The translations under genes and the position numbers were made by a program. From the NCBI GenBank assembly GCA_016711825.1, contig JADJSG010000006.1:496001-560000 (forward strand): 64,000 bases of DNA, read 5' to 3'. Source of the stretch: Bacteroidota bacterium (lineage in GTDB: Bacteria > Bacteroidota > Bacteroidia > Chitinophagales > Chitinophagaceae). This document shows, piece after piece, positions 35,329-47,600 of the stretch. Position 1 is the stretch's first letter, and each line of letters starts with the position of its first letter. A model generated the notes under the pieces. It did not search any database, was not told the DNA's origin, and saw nothing but the letters and a program-made list of their open reading frames with translations.

Positions 35329-38300
35329 TTAATCATTCTTCTTCACTTTGCTTGTGTGCGTCAAATGGTTGTTTTCGTATACTTGTACGGTATACACACC
35401 ACTTGCGATTTCACCTAAGCTAAGCTGGATATTATTCATACCCACAGCTGATTTAGCTTGTACTTGTCTGATCACTCTGCCACTCATGTCAAGTAACTTA
35501 ACAGTCGTGTTTTGTGCTGATGTTGCATACAAATCAATATTCAGGATATCTGTGGTTGGGTTTGGATAGATACTTACCGTACTACCATTCGCACCCCAGA
35601 TCAAGTCTACGATTTGTGCATGTACACTCACCTTGTTGTCGATATCTACTTGTTGTAGTCTGTAGTAGTTATGGCCTAACGCAGGTTTGTTGTTCGTCGC
35701 TGTATAGCTTAAAGCAGTGTTGCTGTTGCCATTTGGCGCCTTGCTTGCTACTTTCGCTATCGTGCTAAAGCTGATACCATCTGTACTGTGTTGTAAGTTG
35801 AAATAAGCATTGTTTTGTTCGCTGCTTGTTATCCAGCTCAACTTGTCTGAACTTTCCAGTTTAGTACCGCTGAAGCTGGTTACCGTTACAGGTAATGGTA
35901 CATTGCCAGGGTTCACACTGTGTACTCTGAATTGACTAAAGCTTGGTGTGTTGAAACTCAATTCCCAATAAGTACCATTCCAGCTTACAGCAGGAGTGAT
36001 TACAATAGGATTGTTGCCTAAACCGCCATCATCATTTTTCGTGATACGGATATTGGCAATACCTGATGCATCACCAGGACCTGTTGGTAATGGTAAGTAA
36101 GGAGCTACTACCGCTGCATTGTAATCGTCAAAGTCTGTTTGATTGATATACAATTTCACATCTGCTGAACCATTTGTTGTTGGCGTGATTTGATACCAGC
36201 GTCTTACAAAAGGTTGACCATTGTGGAAACTTGCTGTTGCATCTACGTTTACAGTACTTGTTGTTAATCCAAGTACATTACCACCAGCACCATCATCTAC
36301 CGTTGCGATCAAATCGCAGTTGGCTGCATAGTAATTGATATTGAAGTCATCACCATGATCTTGTGCCTGATTGCTTGTTGTTGGCGCCAGGGTGCCACTT
36401 GCTGGGTTAACTGTTACTGTTACACTGCTTGTACCTGTACAACCTGCACCATCAGTACCTGTTACGGTATAAGTGTCAGTCGTTGTAGCTACAAATGGTG
36501 TACAGTTGCTTAAACCACCAGTCCAAACATAAGTTGCGGCACCTGTTGCACATGGATTTACCGATGTAAGGTTACAGGTAGTACTTGGCGTTGCTGTTGC
36601 GTTTACAACTGGGGCTGCGTTTACATTAACTGTAATCGTAGCGGTTGATGTACAACCTGCAGGGCTGGTACCTGTTACTGTATACGTTGTTGTTACTGCA
36701 GGGCTTACTGTTTGTACCGCTCCTGACAATGCGCCCGGATCATAAGTATAAGTACCACCACATGTTGCTGTACGGAAGGTATAATCAAAGCCAGGGAAGG
36801 CTCCATAACCAGGATTTGCATATAACTGACCATTTGCATAGCCACCAGCAACGTCTCCGCCAATACATTGTCCGCCATTCGTTGATGTAAATACTAAATA
36901 ATAAGTCGTACCAATAGATACTGGTACTGAAGGCCATGTTACATCTACAAACGATCCTGAGGTACCTACTGCAGAACCACTAGCTAATAATACACCAGCT
37001 GCATTCGGTAAGTTAGTATATAACTGGATTGTTACTGTGCCAGAACCACCTGATTCAAGATATACGCCAGCACCACAAATCGTGTTTGAAGAAGGAATAA
37101 AGGATTGCGCTAAATCTGTTTGATTGAAATTTGCCATACAAGTATTGCTAATCAATTGACTTTGATCTGTACCACTTGCGATTAAGCCACTAGCTGTAAG
37201 TGTTGTAGCATCGCCTTCACATATTGGATTGCTTGATGCAGATACGCTGATCACTGGTATAGGATCAACCGTTACGGTAACAGGTACACGAACAGATGGG
37301 CAAGAAGCAGCACCTGACCACGTAAAGATAACTAAACCGTTACCTGATTGGAAACCTGCTGTGTTTGACTGATTGGCACCTATGTTGTAAGAACCACCGC
37401 CGCCACCGCCAGCAAATTGTACTGTAGGATAATTACCATCAGTACCACCGCCAGAGTAGCCACCGCCACCACCGCCGTTGCCGCCAGTAAACCAGCCAGC
37501 ACCGCCGCCGCCATAACCACCAAAGTCGTTGTTATTACCCGTGCCTCCGATGCCACCATTCAAATACGATTTACCATTGTTGTTGGCTAATCCAGAACCT
37601 GCTATACCATCGGTGAAGAAACCACCGCCACCGCCACCAGAGCCAAAATTTGCTCCACCGCCGTTGCCGTTGATTCCACCTGCTACCATACCACTGCCAC
37701 TCGCACCACCGTCTAAGGTTGTCAAGCCAGGACCACCAGCTAAGTTAACGCCGCAGTTACCAATATTATTTGATGCGCCACCGCCGCCACCAGCTACCAC
37801 TAAAGGTATATTGCCAGTGCGTACTACAAAACTACCACCGCCACCACCGGCGTCAGCACCATTCGTAAAGCCTTGTTGACCTACTAATACACTAATTACT
37901 TCACCAGGGGTTACCGCTACATCGCCGATCATTCTGGCGCCTAAACCTCCAGATGCTACACAATTTACATTTATTGAACCACCCTGAGCACCACGTGCTT
38001 CCATCGTGATAGACGTAACACCAGCTGGTACAGTGAAGGTTTGAATTGAACCCGTATAATTAAACGTTTGTGAACCACCAGGTGCTCCACCTTGAGTTTC
38101 TGCATAATAAGTAGTTGTTACTGCAGGCGTCACATTAAGATTGGTTCCACTTGGCACCGTTCCAATTGCAACACCACCTGAAGGTACTGTGTACCAATTG
38201 ATTGTATTACCTACTGACACCGCATTCAAATCTGAATTACCCCCAACACAAATCACTGAAGGAGTTGCTGTTACTGGTGAAGGTGTAGGTGACAATGGGT

Positions 38301-40797
38301 TTACAGTTACTGTAATAGAACTTGTTGCCGTGCAACCAACACCGTCTGTACCTGTTACAGTATAAGTATTTGTAGCCAAAGGTGCAAAAGAGACACCATC
38401 AGTTACACCACCTGTCCAAATATATGATACAGCACCACCACCTGTTAATATCGTAGAAGAACCTTCACATAGAGGGTTCACTGAAGCACTCGCTGTTACC
38501 GTTGGAGAAGAAACAGTCACCGTTACAGGTACACGAGGATTTGATGGGCAAGTAACACTACCTGTCCAAGAAATAATTACCTGACCATTGCCTGAACGTA
38601 CACCTTGGGTATTTACTAATATAGGGCCAGATGAATAGCTGCTACCGCCGCCACCGCCGCCATAGCCACCGCCGCCGCCGCCATAATAGCCGCCGCCACC
38701 GCCGCCACCGTATGTACAAGCGCCGTTACCACCTAAACCTAAACTACCGTTTTGTCCACATCCTTGTCCTTGGTTATTACCCGCTAAACCACCGGCTACT
38801 TGTGAACCGCCAGTTCCTACATAGGAAACTTGTTGACCACATTGCCATCCATCTGCACCAATTAGGCCGCCGCCGGCACCTCCCATCTCCATATTGCTAG
38901 CACAGTTATAACCTGCACCACCACCACCACCAGCTACAACCAAACGGTTGGCTAATGCATAAGGTGCTACACGTACATCACTTGCTCCACCGCCACTGCC
39001 TGTGAAAGTTGTGTTGCTACTAGCTCCACCACCATTGTATCCACCAGCAGCACTTGGTCCAGGTGTACCCTGACCACCCACATACACATTCAATACCTGA
39101 CCGCCTGTTACGGCTAAGGTTGTTTGAATATTGCCACCTAAGCCTCCTACGCTAATACCATTACCAGCACCTTGGGCGCCAAATGCATCAACTGTAATTG
39201 ATGTGATACCAGCAGGAACTGTAAAGGTTTGTAAACCACCAGTATAATTAAAGGTTTGTGAACCACTTGGTATATTTTCAAAGGTCTCTACATAATAAGT
39301 CGTGGTCACTGCCGGAGTTACTGGGAAGTTAGCACCACTTAAGCTTGTACCTATTGCTACACCGCCTGAAGGTACAGTATACCATGTTTGAATTGCATTC
39401 GCAATAGAAGTAGAATTTAACTGTGAAGTACCTGTTCCACAAATCGTTGAAGGTGTAGCTGTTACAGGGTTTGGTGCCACAGCTACCGGGGTTACTGAAA
39501 TTGAAATACTTGACGTATTTGTACAACCGTTGGCTGCTGTTGCAGTGACAGTATAAACGGTAGCAGCTGCAGGTGACACAGTTTGAATTGCACCTGACAA
39601 TGCGCCTGGGTTATATAAATATGAACCACCGCCGCAAGAATATGTACGGAAGGTGTAATCATAATTTGGGAATGGGTTATAACCTGCGTTCGCATATAAC
39701 TGTCCATTAGCATAGCCACCAGAAATATCACCTGCCACACAATGTGAATTGTTCGTACTTGTCAATACTAAATAATAAGTAGTGCCAATTGTAACAGGAA
39801 CAGAAGGCCAAGTAACATCAGCCCAAGTACCATCTGTTGCAACCGCAGAACCAGTAGCTAATAAAACACCTGCTGCATTCGGTAAATTTGTATATAATTC
39901 AATGGTGACAGTTCCACTGCCTGCTGCATTTGAAACTAAAAATACACCTGCACCACACATTGAACTCACTGAAGGAACAAAAGATTGCGCTAAGCCAGTT
40001 TGAGCGAATGTAGCCATACAAGTATTATTAACCAATTGGCTCTGATCTACTGCGCCAGCACCCATATTCACACCTACTGCAGTTAGCGTTGTGCTTGAAC
40101 CTGAACATATTGGATTGGTAGAAGCTGTTACAGTTACGGTTGGAGGAGTTGTTACAGTAAATGTGCCTGCACTTGTACCCGTACCACCTAATGTTGTTAC
40201 AGAAATTGTACCTGTATTACCTACACTTGGTACCGCTGTAATTTGGGTAGCATTATTTACGACAAATGACTGTGCTGGTATACCACCAAAACTAACTGCA
40301 GTTGCTCCAGTAAAATTAGTACCAGTAATAACAACTGATGCGGAAGCGCCACAACCTGAAGTAGGGCTAAATGAGCTAATAGTAGGTGGAGGAGCGAGTA
40401 ATGTCATCGTAACATCACGGCACGTATTTTGTGTACCGCATAGGTTGTTTGTATTCCAATGAATGTAATACGTACCTGATACAGGCGCTGTGAATGTTAG
40501 AGGTTGAACACCAAAAGCAACAACAGCTCCACCTGGTGACAAACTACGAACAGTACAAAAATCTGTACCAACTGTACTTGTCATTCTATAGGTATTTCCA
40601 GCCACTACTGCATTCCATGTACCATATTCTGATGCATATTGACAACCAATGGTTGCTGTACCTCCTACCAACGCAGGAGCTGTTTGTGTACCATATGGAC
40701 TTGCATTTTGGCATTGTGCTTGTACCTGTGTGCTTATTGCTACCATTGAAAAAGCTAGCATAAACAACACAAGTATTTTTAAGGATATTTGTTTCAT
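35329..40797 (-). CDS. Giant T9SS adhesin-like protein with two glycine-rich and two choice-of-anchor-like domains
   Basis: 1822 aa. Signal peptide of about 28 residues (ends TQVQAQ). The N-terminal domain (about 29-135, YRMTSTVGTDFCTVRSLSPG) is unrelated to the CUB-like domain of the 1952-aa protein. IPT/TIG follows (136-214), then an Ig module split by a 'choice-of-anchor'-like beta-sandwich (LAQSFVPSVSSMCGAGVFL), Ig-like, glycine-rich domain 1 (about 506-745), two Ig-like, glycine-rich domain 2 (about 909-1163, type M1), a second choice-of-anchor-like domain (1203-1345) nearly identical to that in the 1952-aa protein, Ig-like, the conserved C-terminal region and the sorting domain. It is a mosaic: its head is unique, its middle and end are shared. 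Preceded by its own small gene 20 bp upstream. Confidence 0.85.
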   Translation of the reverse strand: MKQISLKILVLFMLAFSMVAISTQVQAQCQNASPYGTQTAPALVGGTATIGCQYASEYGTWNAVVAGNTYRMTSTVGTDFCTVRSLSPGGAVVAFGVQPLTFTAPVSGTYYIHWNTNNLCGTQNTCRDVTMTLLAPPPTISSFSPTSGCGASASVVITGTNFTGATAVSFGGIPAQSFVVNNATQITAVPSVGNTGTISVTTLGGTGTSAGTFTVTTPPTVTVTASTNPICSGSSTTLTAVGVNMGAGAVDQSQLVNNTCMATFAQTGLAQSFVPSVSSMCGAGVFLVSNAAGSGTVTIELYTNLPNAAGVLLATGSAVATDGTWADVTWPSVPVTIGTTYYLVLTSTNNSHCVAGDISGGYANGQLYANAGYNPFPNYDYTFRTYSCGGGSYLYNPGALSGAIQTVSPAAATVYTVTATAANGCTNTSSISISVTPVAVAPNPVTATPSTICGTGTSQLNSTSIANAIQTWYTVPSGGVAIGTSLSGANFPVTPAVTTTYYVETFENIPSGSQTFNYTGGLQTFTVPAGITSITVDAFGAQGAGNGISVGGLGGNIQTTLAVTGGQVLNVYVGGQGTPGPSAAGGYNGGGASSNTTFTGSGGGASDVRVAPYALANRLVVAGGGGGAGYNCASNMEMGGAGGGLIGADGWQCGQQVSYVGTGGSQVAGGLAGNNQGQGCGQNGSLGLGGNGACTYGGGGGGGYYGGGGGGYGGGGGGSSYSSGPILVNTQGVRSGNGQVIISWTGSVTCPSNPRVPVTVTVSSPTVTASASVNPLCEGSSTILTGGGAVSYIWTGGVTDGVSFAPLATNTYTVTGTDGVGCTATSSITVTVNPLSPTPSPVTATPSVICVGGNSDLNAVSVGNTINWYTVPSGGVAIGTVPSGTNLNVTPAVTTTYYAETQGGAPGGSQTFNYTGSIQTFTVPAGVTSITMEARGAQGGSINVNCVASGGLGARMIGDVAVTPGEVISVLVGQQGFTNGADAGGGGGSFVVRTGNIPLVVAGGGGGASNNIGNCGVNLAGGPGLTTLDGGASGSGMVAGGINGNGGGANFGSGGGGGGFFTDGIAGSGLANNNGKSYLNGGIGGTGNNNDFGGYGGGGAGWFTGGNGGGGGGYSGGGTDGNYPTVQFAGGGGGGSYNIGANQSNTAGFQSGNGLVIFTWSGAASCPSVRVPVTVTVDPIPVISVSASSNPICEGDATTLTASGLIASGTDQSQLISNTCMANFNQTDLAQSFIPSSNTICGAGVYLESGGSGTVTIQLYTNLPNAAGVLLASGSAVGTSGSFVDVTWPSVPVSIGTTYYLVFTSTNGGQCIGGDVAGGYANGQLYANPGYGAFPGFDYTFRTATCGGTYTYDPGALSGAVQTVSPAVTTTYTVTGTSPAGCTSTATITVNVNAAPVVNATATPSTTCNLTSVNPCATGAATYVWTGGLSNCTPFVATTTDTYTVTGTDGAGCTGTSSVTVTVNPASGTLAPTTSNQAQDHGDDFNINYYAANCDLIATVDDGAGGNVLGLTTSTVNVDATASFHNGQPFVRRWYQITPTTNGSADVKLYINQTDFDDYNAAVVAPYLPLPTGPGDASGIANIRITKNDDGGLGNNPIVITPAVSWNGTYWELSFNTPSFSQFRVHSVNPGNVPLPVTVTSFSGTKLESSDKLSWITSSEQNNAYFNLQHSTDGISFSTIAKVASKAPNGNSNTALSYTATNNKPALGHNYYRLQQVDIDNKVSVHAQIVDLIWGANGSTVSIYPNPTTDILNIDLYATSAQNTTVKLLDMSGRVIRQVQAKSAVGMNNIQLSLGEIASGVYTVQVYENNHLTHTSKVKKND
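37320..38060 (-). repeat. Glycine-rich module type M1, three near-identical copies
   Basis: A ~0.74-kb block encoding the domain that contains SINVNCVASGGLGARMIGD and ends GNGLVIFTWSG recurs at about 43030-43790 and 52635-53385. The three host proteins differ on both sides. The copies differ by a handful of mostly silent changes. Confidence 0.85.
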
Positions 40798-40817
40798 GTT
40801 ATTATTATTTTTGTGAA

Positions 40818-41141
40818 TTATTTGTTTGTTTTATTTGATAGTAAATCTAAATGTTCAGAATACTTTTCGCCATATACTACATACAATGAATTTTTTCTAA
40901 TACATGTAGATGCTTTTTCATCGGTGATATTTTTTTGAATCTTTGCAATCACTTTTGGGTCATCTAACTTAAAATTTTCACCAAAAAGTGTCGTTAATTG
41001 CTGTTGTAATTCAGGACAACTCTTAATGTTTTCCATTTTAGCACGTTCACTAATTGGCTGTGAACCTAAGTTGCTTTTTTGTGCAAACGCTTGTAGAGTA
41101 AATACAAACATTAAACAAATCAGTAGTTTAATTTTTATCAT
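40818..41141 (-). CDS. Small secreted partner protein of the 1822-aa adhesin
   Basis: 107 aa from the ATG at 41141 (signal peptide MIKIKLLICLMFVFTLQAFA). It is a diverged paralogue of the 34794-35117 product: C42 and C80 are at the same positions, and PELQQQLTTLFGENFKLDDP and IRKNSLYVVYGEKYSEHL are conserved, while residues 22-36 just after the signal peptide differ. It lies 20 bp upstream of the giant gene. The noncoding leader is different from the duplicated 5' block of the 34794 and 56617 genes, so this cassette was not part of the recent duplication. Function unknown. Confidence 0.8.
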   Translation of the reverse strand: MIKIKLLICLMFVFTLQAFAQKSNLGSQPISERAKMENIKSCPELQQQLTTLFGENFKLDDPKVIAKIQKNITDEKASTCIRKNSLYVVYGEKYSEHLDLLSNKTNK

Positions 41142-41437
41142 AGTTATAAATTTAAATTTAGCTATAAAAATATAACTTCTATTTTCAATATGCAAATTAT
41201 AAAGAAAAAAATATCATCAAAAGTTTAATTATATACCAAATGTACATTTTTGCAGATGAATAATACATTGCAATAAAGCTAGACTTCTCAGTCGAAATCT
41301 AAAACAAGCCAAATCAGTTGCAAACATTAGTATTTGATTAAATTCTTCACCTCACTATAGTTAATTTTATTTTTATTTTATAACAATTTCATAGATTAAT
41401 TCATTTAAAATATATTCGAATAATCCCTATACCCTTT

Positions 41438-41542
41438 TTGCTAAATGTTTTTACTATATAGTCTGAAAATATCGTTATAATACCAACACACACTGCATTT
41501 AAGTTTATAACATTTTGACTTATTATAATTTGTCTTAGGTAT
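41438..41542 (+). repeat. MITE-like interspersed element, copy C (105 bp, degenerate)
   Basis: Aligns to copies A and B over its whole length with a single 1-base gap. Shared blocks are TAAATGT, TAGTCT, AAAATATCG, TATAATACC, ACACAC, CATTTAAG and the right end AGGTAT. The left terminal repeat is decayed (TTGCTAA instead of ATACCAA). Same orientation as copy A. Confidence 0.6.
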
Positions 41543-41626
41543 TACATAATTATCAGTATCAAGCACAAGTCTTTGTGCATTTTAAGCTCTCACAACGAAT
41601 GCAAAGTTAAATCTGAGTTTAAAATA

Positions 41627-41658
41627 AAAACGCCCATCCTTTTACGAATGGGCGTTTT
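41627..41658 (-). terminator. Intrinsic terminator of the 3003-aa protein gene
   Basis: Stem AAAACGCCCAT (41627-41637) / ATGGGCGTTTT (41648-41658), 11 bp, followed by T residues on the minus strand. It lacks the two innermost pairs of the 28813-28844 copy because of a G-to-A change in the loop side (CGAATGG). Confidence 0.86.
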
Positions 41659-41681
41659 GTCTAATTATTATTTACTATGTA

Positions 41682-44600
41682 CTAATCATTCTTCTTCACT
41701 TTGCTTGTGTGCGTCAAATGGTTGTTTTCGTACACTTGTACGGTATACACACCACTTGCGATTTCACCTAAGCTAAGCTGGATATTATTCATACCCACTG
41801 ATGATTTAGCTTGTACTTGACGTATCACTCTGCCACTCATGTCAAGTAACTTAACAGTCGTGTTTTGTGCTGCAGTTGCATACAAATCAATATTCAGGAT
41901 ATCTGTGGTTGGGTTTGGATAGATACTTACCGTACTACCATTCGCACCCCAGATCAAGTCTACGATTTGTGCATGTACACTCACCTTGTTGTCGATATCT
42001 ACTTGTTGAAGTCTGTAGTAGTTATGACCTAACGCAGGTTTGTTGTTCGTCGCTGTATAGCTTAAAGCAGTGTTGCTGTTGCCATTTGGCGCCTTGCTTG
42101 CTACTTTCGCTATCGTGCTAAAGCTGATGCCATCTGTACTGTGTTGTAAGTTGAAATAAGCATTGTTTTGTTCGCTGCTTGTTATCCAGCTCAACTTGTC
42201 TGAACTTTCCAGTTTAGTACCGCTGAAGCTGGTTACCGTTACAGGTAATGGTACATTGCCAGGGTTCACACTGTGTACTCTGAATTGACTAAAGCTTGGT
42301 GTGTTGAAACTCAATTCCCAATAAGTACCGTTCCAGCTTACCGCAGGAGTGATCACAATTGGATTGTTGCCTAAACCGCCATCATCATTTTTCGTGATAC
42401 GGATATTGGCAATACCTGATGCATCACCAGGACCTGTTGGTAATGGTAAGTAAGGAGCTACTACAGCTGCATTGTAATCGTCAAAGTCTGTTTGATTGAT
42501 ATACAATTTCACGTCCGCTGAACCATTTGTTGTTGGCGTGATTTGATACCAGCGTCTTACGAAAGGTTGACCATTGTGGAAGCTTGCTGTTGCATCTACG
42601 TTTACAGTACTTGTTGTTAATCCAAGTACATTACCACCCGCACCATCATCTACCGTTGCGATCAAATCGCAGTTGGCTGCATAGTAATTGATATTGAAGT
42701 CATCACCATGATCTTGTGACTGATTGCTTGTTGTTGGCGCTAATACACCACTTGCAGGTGTTACCGTTACAGTTACACTGCTTGTACCTGTACAACCTGC
42801 ACCATCAGTACCTGTTACGGTATAAGTGTCAGTCGTTGTAGCTACAAATGGGGTACAGTTGGTTAAACCACCAGTCCATACATAAGTTACCGCACCTGTT
42901 GCACATGGATTTACCGAAGTAAGGTTACAGGTAGTACTTGGGGTTGCTGTTGCGTTGATTACCGGGGTTGGATTAACAGTTACAGTCACTGGTGTTCTTA
43001 CCACAGACGGGCAAGATAAACCACCACCACTCCATGTAAAAATCACTAAACCGTCACCTGATTGGAAACCTGCTGTGTTTGACTGATTGGCGCCTATGTT
43101 GTAAGAACCACCGCCGCCGCCGCCAGCAAATTGTACTGTAGGATAGTTACCATCAGTACCACCGCCAGAGTAGCCACCGCCACCACCGCCGTTACCGCCT
43201 GTAAACCAGCCAGCACCGCCGCCGCCATAACCACCAAAATCGTTGTTATTACCCGTGCCACCGATGCCACCATTCAAATACGATTTACCATTGTTGTTGG
43301 CTAATCCAGAACCTGCTATACCATCGGTGAAGAAGCCACCGCCACCGCCACCAGAGCCAAAATTTGCTCCACCGCCGTTGCCGTTGATTCCACCTGCTAC
43401 CATACCACTGCCACTCGCACCACCGTCTAAGGTTGTCAAGCCAGGACCACCAGCTAAGTTAACGCCGCAGTTACCAATATTATTTGATGCACCACCGCCA
43501 CCACCAGCTACCACTAAAGGTATATTGCCAGTGCGTACTACAAAACTACCACCGCCACCACCGGCGTCAGCACCATTCGTAAAGCCTTGTTGACCTACTA
43601 AAACACTGATTACTTCACCAGGGGTTACCGCTACATCGCCGATCATTCTGGCGCCTAAACCTCCAGATGCTACACAATTTACATTTATTGAACCACCCTG
43701 AGCACCACGTGCTTCCATCGTGATAGACGTAACACCAGCTGGTACAGTGAAGGTTTGAATTGAACCCGTATAATTAAACGTTTGGGAACCTCCAGGGCCG
43801 CCTCCAGGGTTTACACTTTCAGCATAATAAGTAGTCGTAACTCCAGGTGTTACAGGGAAATTTACTCCACTTGCCGTGCTGCCCAAACTCACTCCACCTG
43901 ATGGTACGGTAAACCAGTTGATGGTATTACCGACAGATATCGCATTCAAATCAGAAAGATCTCCTAAACAGATGGTTGAAGGAGTAGCTGTTACAGGACT
44001 AGGTGCTGGTGTTGAAATAACCGTCACCGATGTTGTCGCTGTACCTGTACAACCATTACCATCTGTACCCGTTACGGTATAAGTTGTTGTAACAGATGGT
44101 GTTACAGATGGATTTCCCACAAGGGCTCCAGGTTCCCAACCATAAGTCGCTGCTCCACTACCTGTTAGTGTAGAAGATGATGATTCACATATAATGGCAG
44201 GAGATGCACTTGCACCCACTGTAGGTAATGAATTTACTGTTAAGGTTACTACATCTCTTACTGGATTAACACAACCAGAACCTAATGCAGTATATTCTGC
44301 ATAATAAGTCAACGGACCTGCTACTGCAGGGGTAACTGGTATAGGCGGTGCGCCTAAATTGGTACCTCCCGTAGGTGCATCCCAATAAGTGACTGTACCA
44401 CCCACTTGTGGAGCAGGTGCTGAAAAATTTGTAATTGTTACTGTACAAGGTGTTGGGTCATTATCAATAGTGTATGCCTGCAATTCTATCACATCACCTG
44501 CATTAACAGGAAGGGTTACCGTACCATTTTGAGGTCCAGCTAATGCAATAATAAATCCAGGAAACTCACCGGTGACAGGTACAACATAATTTCCATTTAA

Positions 44601-47600
44601 TTTCAAGCGAGGATAATCAAATACAGAACCTAACAATGCATCTGGGTGGGTATAGCTCCAGTTGAAGCTCACAGTACCAGCACAATCTATTGTTTTTGTA
44701 TAATTTGTTGAACCTTCTATACCTGAAGCATTCGTACCAGAGGTTAATATAATATTCAAAGGAGCGCCAGCAATATTCACTGTTCCATTTGAATTTACCT
44801 GTGTCAAGGTCCAGTTGGCTGGTGCATAAGCGCCAGCAAAATTTGCAACACTACCACCAGGGCAATTCGTTGGCACACTACCAATAAATGTTGCACTACC
44901 ACCCAAACAAATTGGAGTTGGTGATACTGAAGCGGAACCTGTTACTACAGGATTAACTGTTACTAACGCGGTATCTGTGCCTATACATCCAAAAGTAGCA
45001 TTGGTAGCTGTTAATGTATAAACTGTGGTTGCTAAAGGTGCATTTACAGTTGTATTTGCAGCAGTTGGGTTAGCTACTCCCAATGAAGGAGTCCAAGCGT
45101 ATGTATATGTATAGCCAGGATTGCCTGAAAACAACATATTAGGTCGTTGATTTGCAGTTCCAATTGCAGCACCAGCGCAAACACCTGGAGCATCTTGATT
45201 TAACCAAATGGAAGATGCAAAAGGAGTAGCTGTTTGATTAAAGACTGAATTTTCTGTAAAAGAAGCATTGTTAAAACATGTTTGAACAATGATATTCGAA
45301 ACACCATCCCAAATGAAAGGATTCGAAAAAGTATGTGTATTAGCACCTACTATTGGTGTATAGTTTGTAGCTGGTGCTACCACTGTAAACCCTATATTAG
45401 CAAATGCAAGTGGTAAAGCATTTAATGCAGTTGGGGCCATTTGAATCTCAAAACCCGTTAAAGCAGGATTTGGAGAACCTAAGCTAGCTACAGAGAAAGT
45501 CACATCATTTATTGGGCCTGCTGTTAATCCCCCTGCTGTTAATTCAGAAGCTAAAACCAAAAACTGATGCCTTGCTCCCCAATACCAGTTACCATAAGGT
45601 GCTGGGTAAGTTGTGGTAGTATTTTGCAAAACACCTGTTCCAATTTGCGCAGCAGAAGCATTGGTAGCATTTCCACTTAAAGCCACTGGATCTCCAGGGC
45701 AAACAGGTGTACTTGGTGCAGAAGCTGATACTATTGGTAATGGATTAACGCTTAAAGATACAGTTGCTGTGTTTACACATCCACTTCCAATATCGGTAGC
45801 TGTCACTGTATACGTTGTTGCCGTTGTTGGTGTTGCAGTAACTGTAGCACCTGTGGGTGAACTTAAGGTTGCTGCATTTTGCCATGAATAATTATAATTT
45901 GGATCGTTAGGACTCGTAACATTAAAGATAGATGAAGACCCTACACAAATTCCTACTGGTGGATTGGCCGTTAAGGTAATCGCAGGTGGGGTGGTAACAG
46001 TTACGATAGCTGGTATACGAGCACTTTCACATCCTGTTGAATATTTAATATTTCCGTTCCAAACCCTAGGTGAGATTGTCATACCAGCAAAGCCAGTACC
46101 ACCATGACCTTGATAAACTTCCATGTCAGGGTTTGCGTTATATAAAGCGCCTAAAACAGTGCCATTAGTGTAAGCAACACCACCAGCGGGTCTGAATATT
46201 TGGAAAGAATAAGTTTGACCAGCTGGAATTGTAACAGATAAAGCATTGGTGATAGGTGTAGCTAAACCAGTTCCCAAAGCAGGTATAGTACCTGTAGCAA
46301 TCAATTGTGTCCAGCCAACATTACTTGTTTGTGAACCAGGTATCAGTAAATAATCATCTGGTCTATACCAAACTTCCCAAATTCCTGGTGTGGTGTTATT
46401 TGTATGACCATCAAAACCAGTAATAGTCAAGGTTGTTAAGGCTTTTACGGTAAATGCATTCCCTGACGATCCATTACCAGCAGCAAAAGTAGTGGTATGT
46501 TGGGCACCATTTGCACCAGAGGAATTACTTACATAAAAAGTATCATTAGCCACCACATTTGTATTAAAAATACCGCCATTAAACAATGGCGCGCCACCTG
46601 TAGGTACATCAAACCATTTAGTCCCTGTCAAATTTGTGTCGGTTGCTACAAGCGTTACAGGTCCAGCACCACAACGAGTAACCGGAGAAGTGGTTGGAGG
46701 AAGTATCACTTGTGCATTGATAACGATTATATTAGAATAATAGGTACCACATACTTCCGCGCGATAATACGTTGTATCTGTCGGTACTACACTTGATATA
46801 GGAGTATTTGCACCAGGTATATTGGTCCAAGGTGCAAGTCCATCAGGTGATGATTGCCATTGGATAGATGCTCCTGGTATTGAATTGGTAAGTGTTAAAT
46901 TTGTAGAGGTAAATGCACAAATAGCATTTAAAACCCCAGAAGCTGTTCCTGGATTATTATTAATTGAAACAGCTCCCATCGCATCATTTGATGGTACGCC
47001 ATCACCTATAACACTTGTAGATGCATTAAATACATAGGTCCCAGGTAAGGTCATATCATAACCTGCAAGATTAATGACAACATTTTGAGTAGCCAATCCT
47101 GCTAAAGTGCCAGAATTTAATACTACTGGCGCAAACACTTGTGGATTAGGACCTGATACTGAACATGTAATAGTTACAGGTTTTAAAGCAAAATCAATAG
47201 TCACTGCACTCACGTTTTGAATAACGACTGTAACTGTTTCATTGGCAGTTTTACAACCACTTGCTATTGGCGCAGCTATATTAATAGCTGCCATATCAGT
47301 ATTAACAGGAAAGCCGTCAAATTCATCTGCACCAATATCTGGCAAAACACCACCGCCATTTAAAGACGGTATAGGACCAGGTCTAACTTGATTATCATAA
47401 TCAATTGCGATACCTGCAATTACCTCACCTTTAGATTCAAGACTTGATTCTACAGGAGGTGTTACAAGAATATGTAAATCTGTAGCAGAAACAAAACTAG
47501 GATCCACTGCAAATGAATTTGCATCCAATGCATTTGCTACTTGCCATGCACTTAGGTTTGCTGAAGTAGTAACCCCAACTATACCAAAAACAGATCCTGT

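Larger units (their letters stand above)
34080..35330 (-). repeat. Duplicated 5' block (leader, small gene, adhesin N-terminus)
   Basis: This block covers the upstream terminator, the leader, the 107-aa small gene and the first ~230 codons of the giant gene, with weaker similarity continuing to about codon 325. It recurs at about 55905-57180 with very few differences. The duplication carries the cassette's regulatory region as well as both gene starts. Confidence 0.82.
41142..41681. other. 540-bp intergenic region with repeat element and terminator
   Basis: The longest gene-free stretch in the window, very A/T rich. It holds MITE-like copy C (41438-41542), an isolated match to the element's end (ATACCAAATGT at 41233), and the terminator at 41627-41658 serving the 3003-aa gene. 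I see no open frame with coding character and no RNA gene. The leader and promoter of the small gene at 40818-41141 should lie in its left part, but no convincing -7 box is visible. Confidence 0.6.

Noticed and set aside
37529..37879. Proline-rich 116-codon frame on the plus strand, recurring at 43243-43593 and 52849-53199
   Set aside because: It is the antisense shadow of the M1 glycine-rich module; it is conserved only because the module is nearly identical at the DNA level.
41233..41437. Possible fourth MITE-like copy starting ATACCAAATGT at 41233
   Set aside because: Only the first 11-12 bases match; no internal similarity or matching right end was found.
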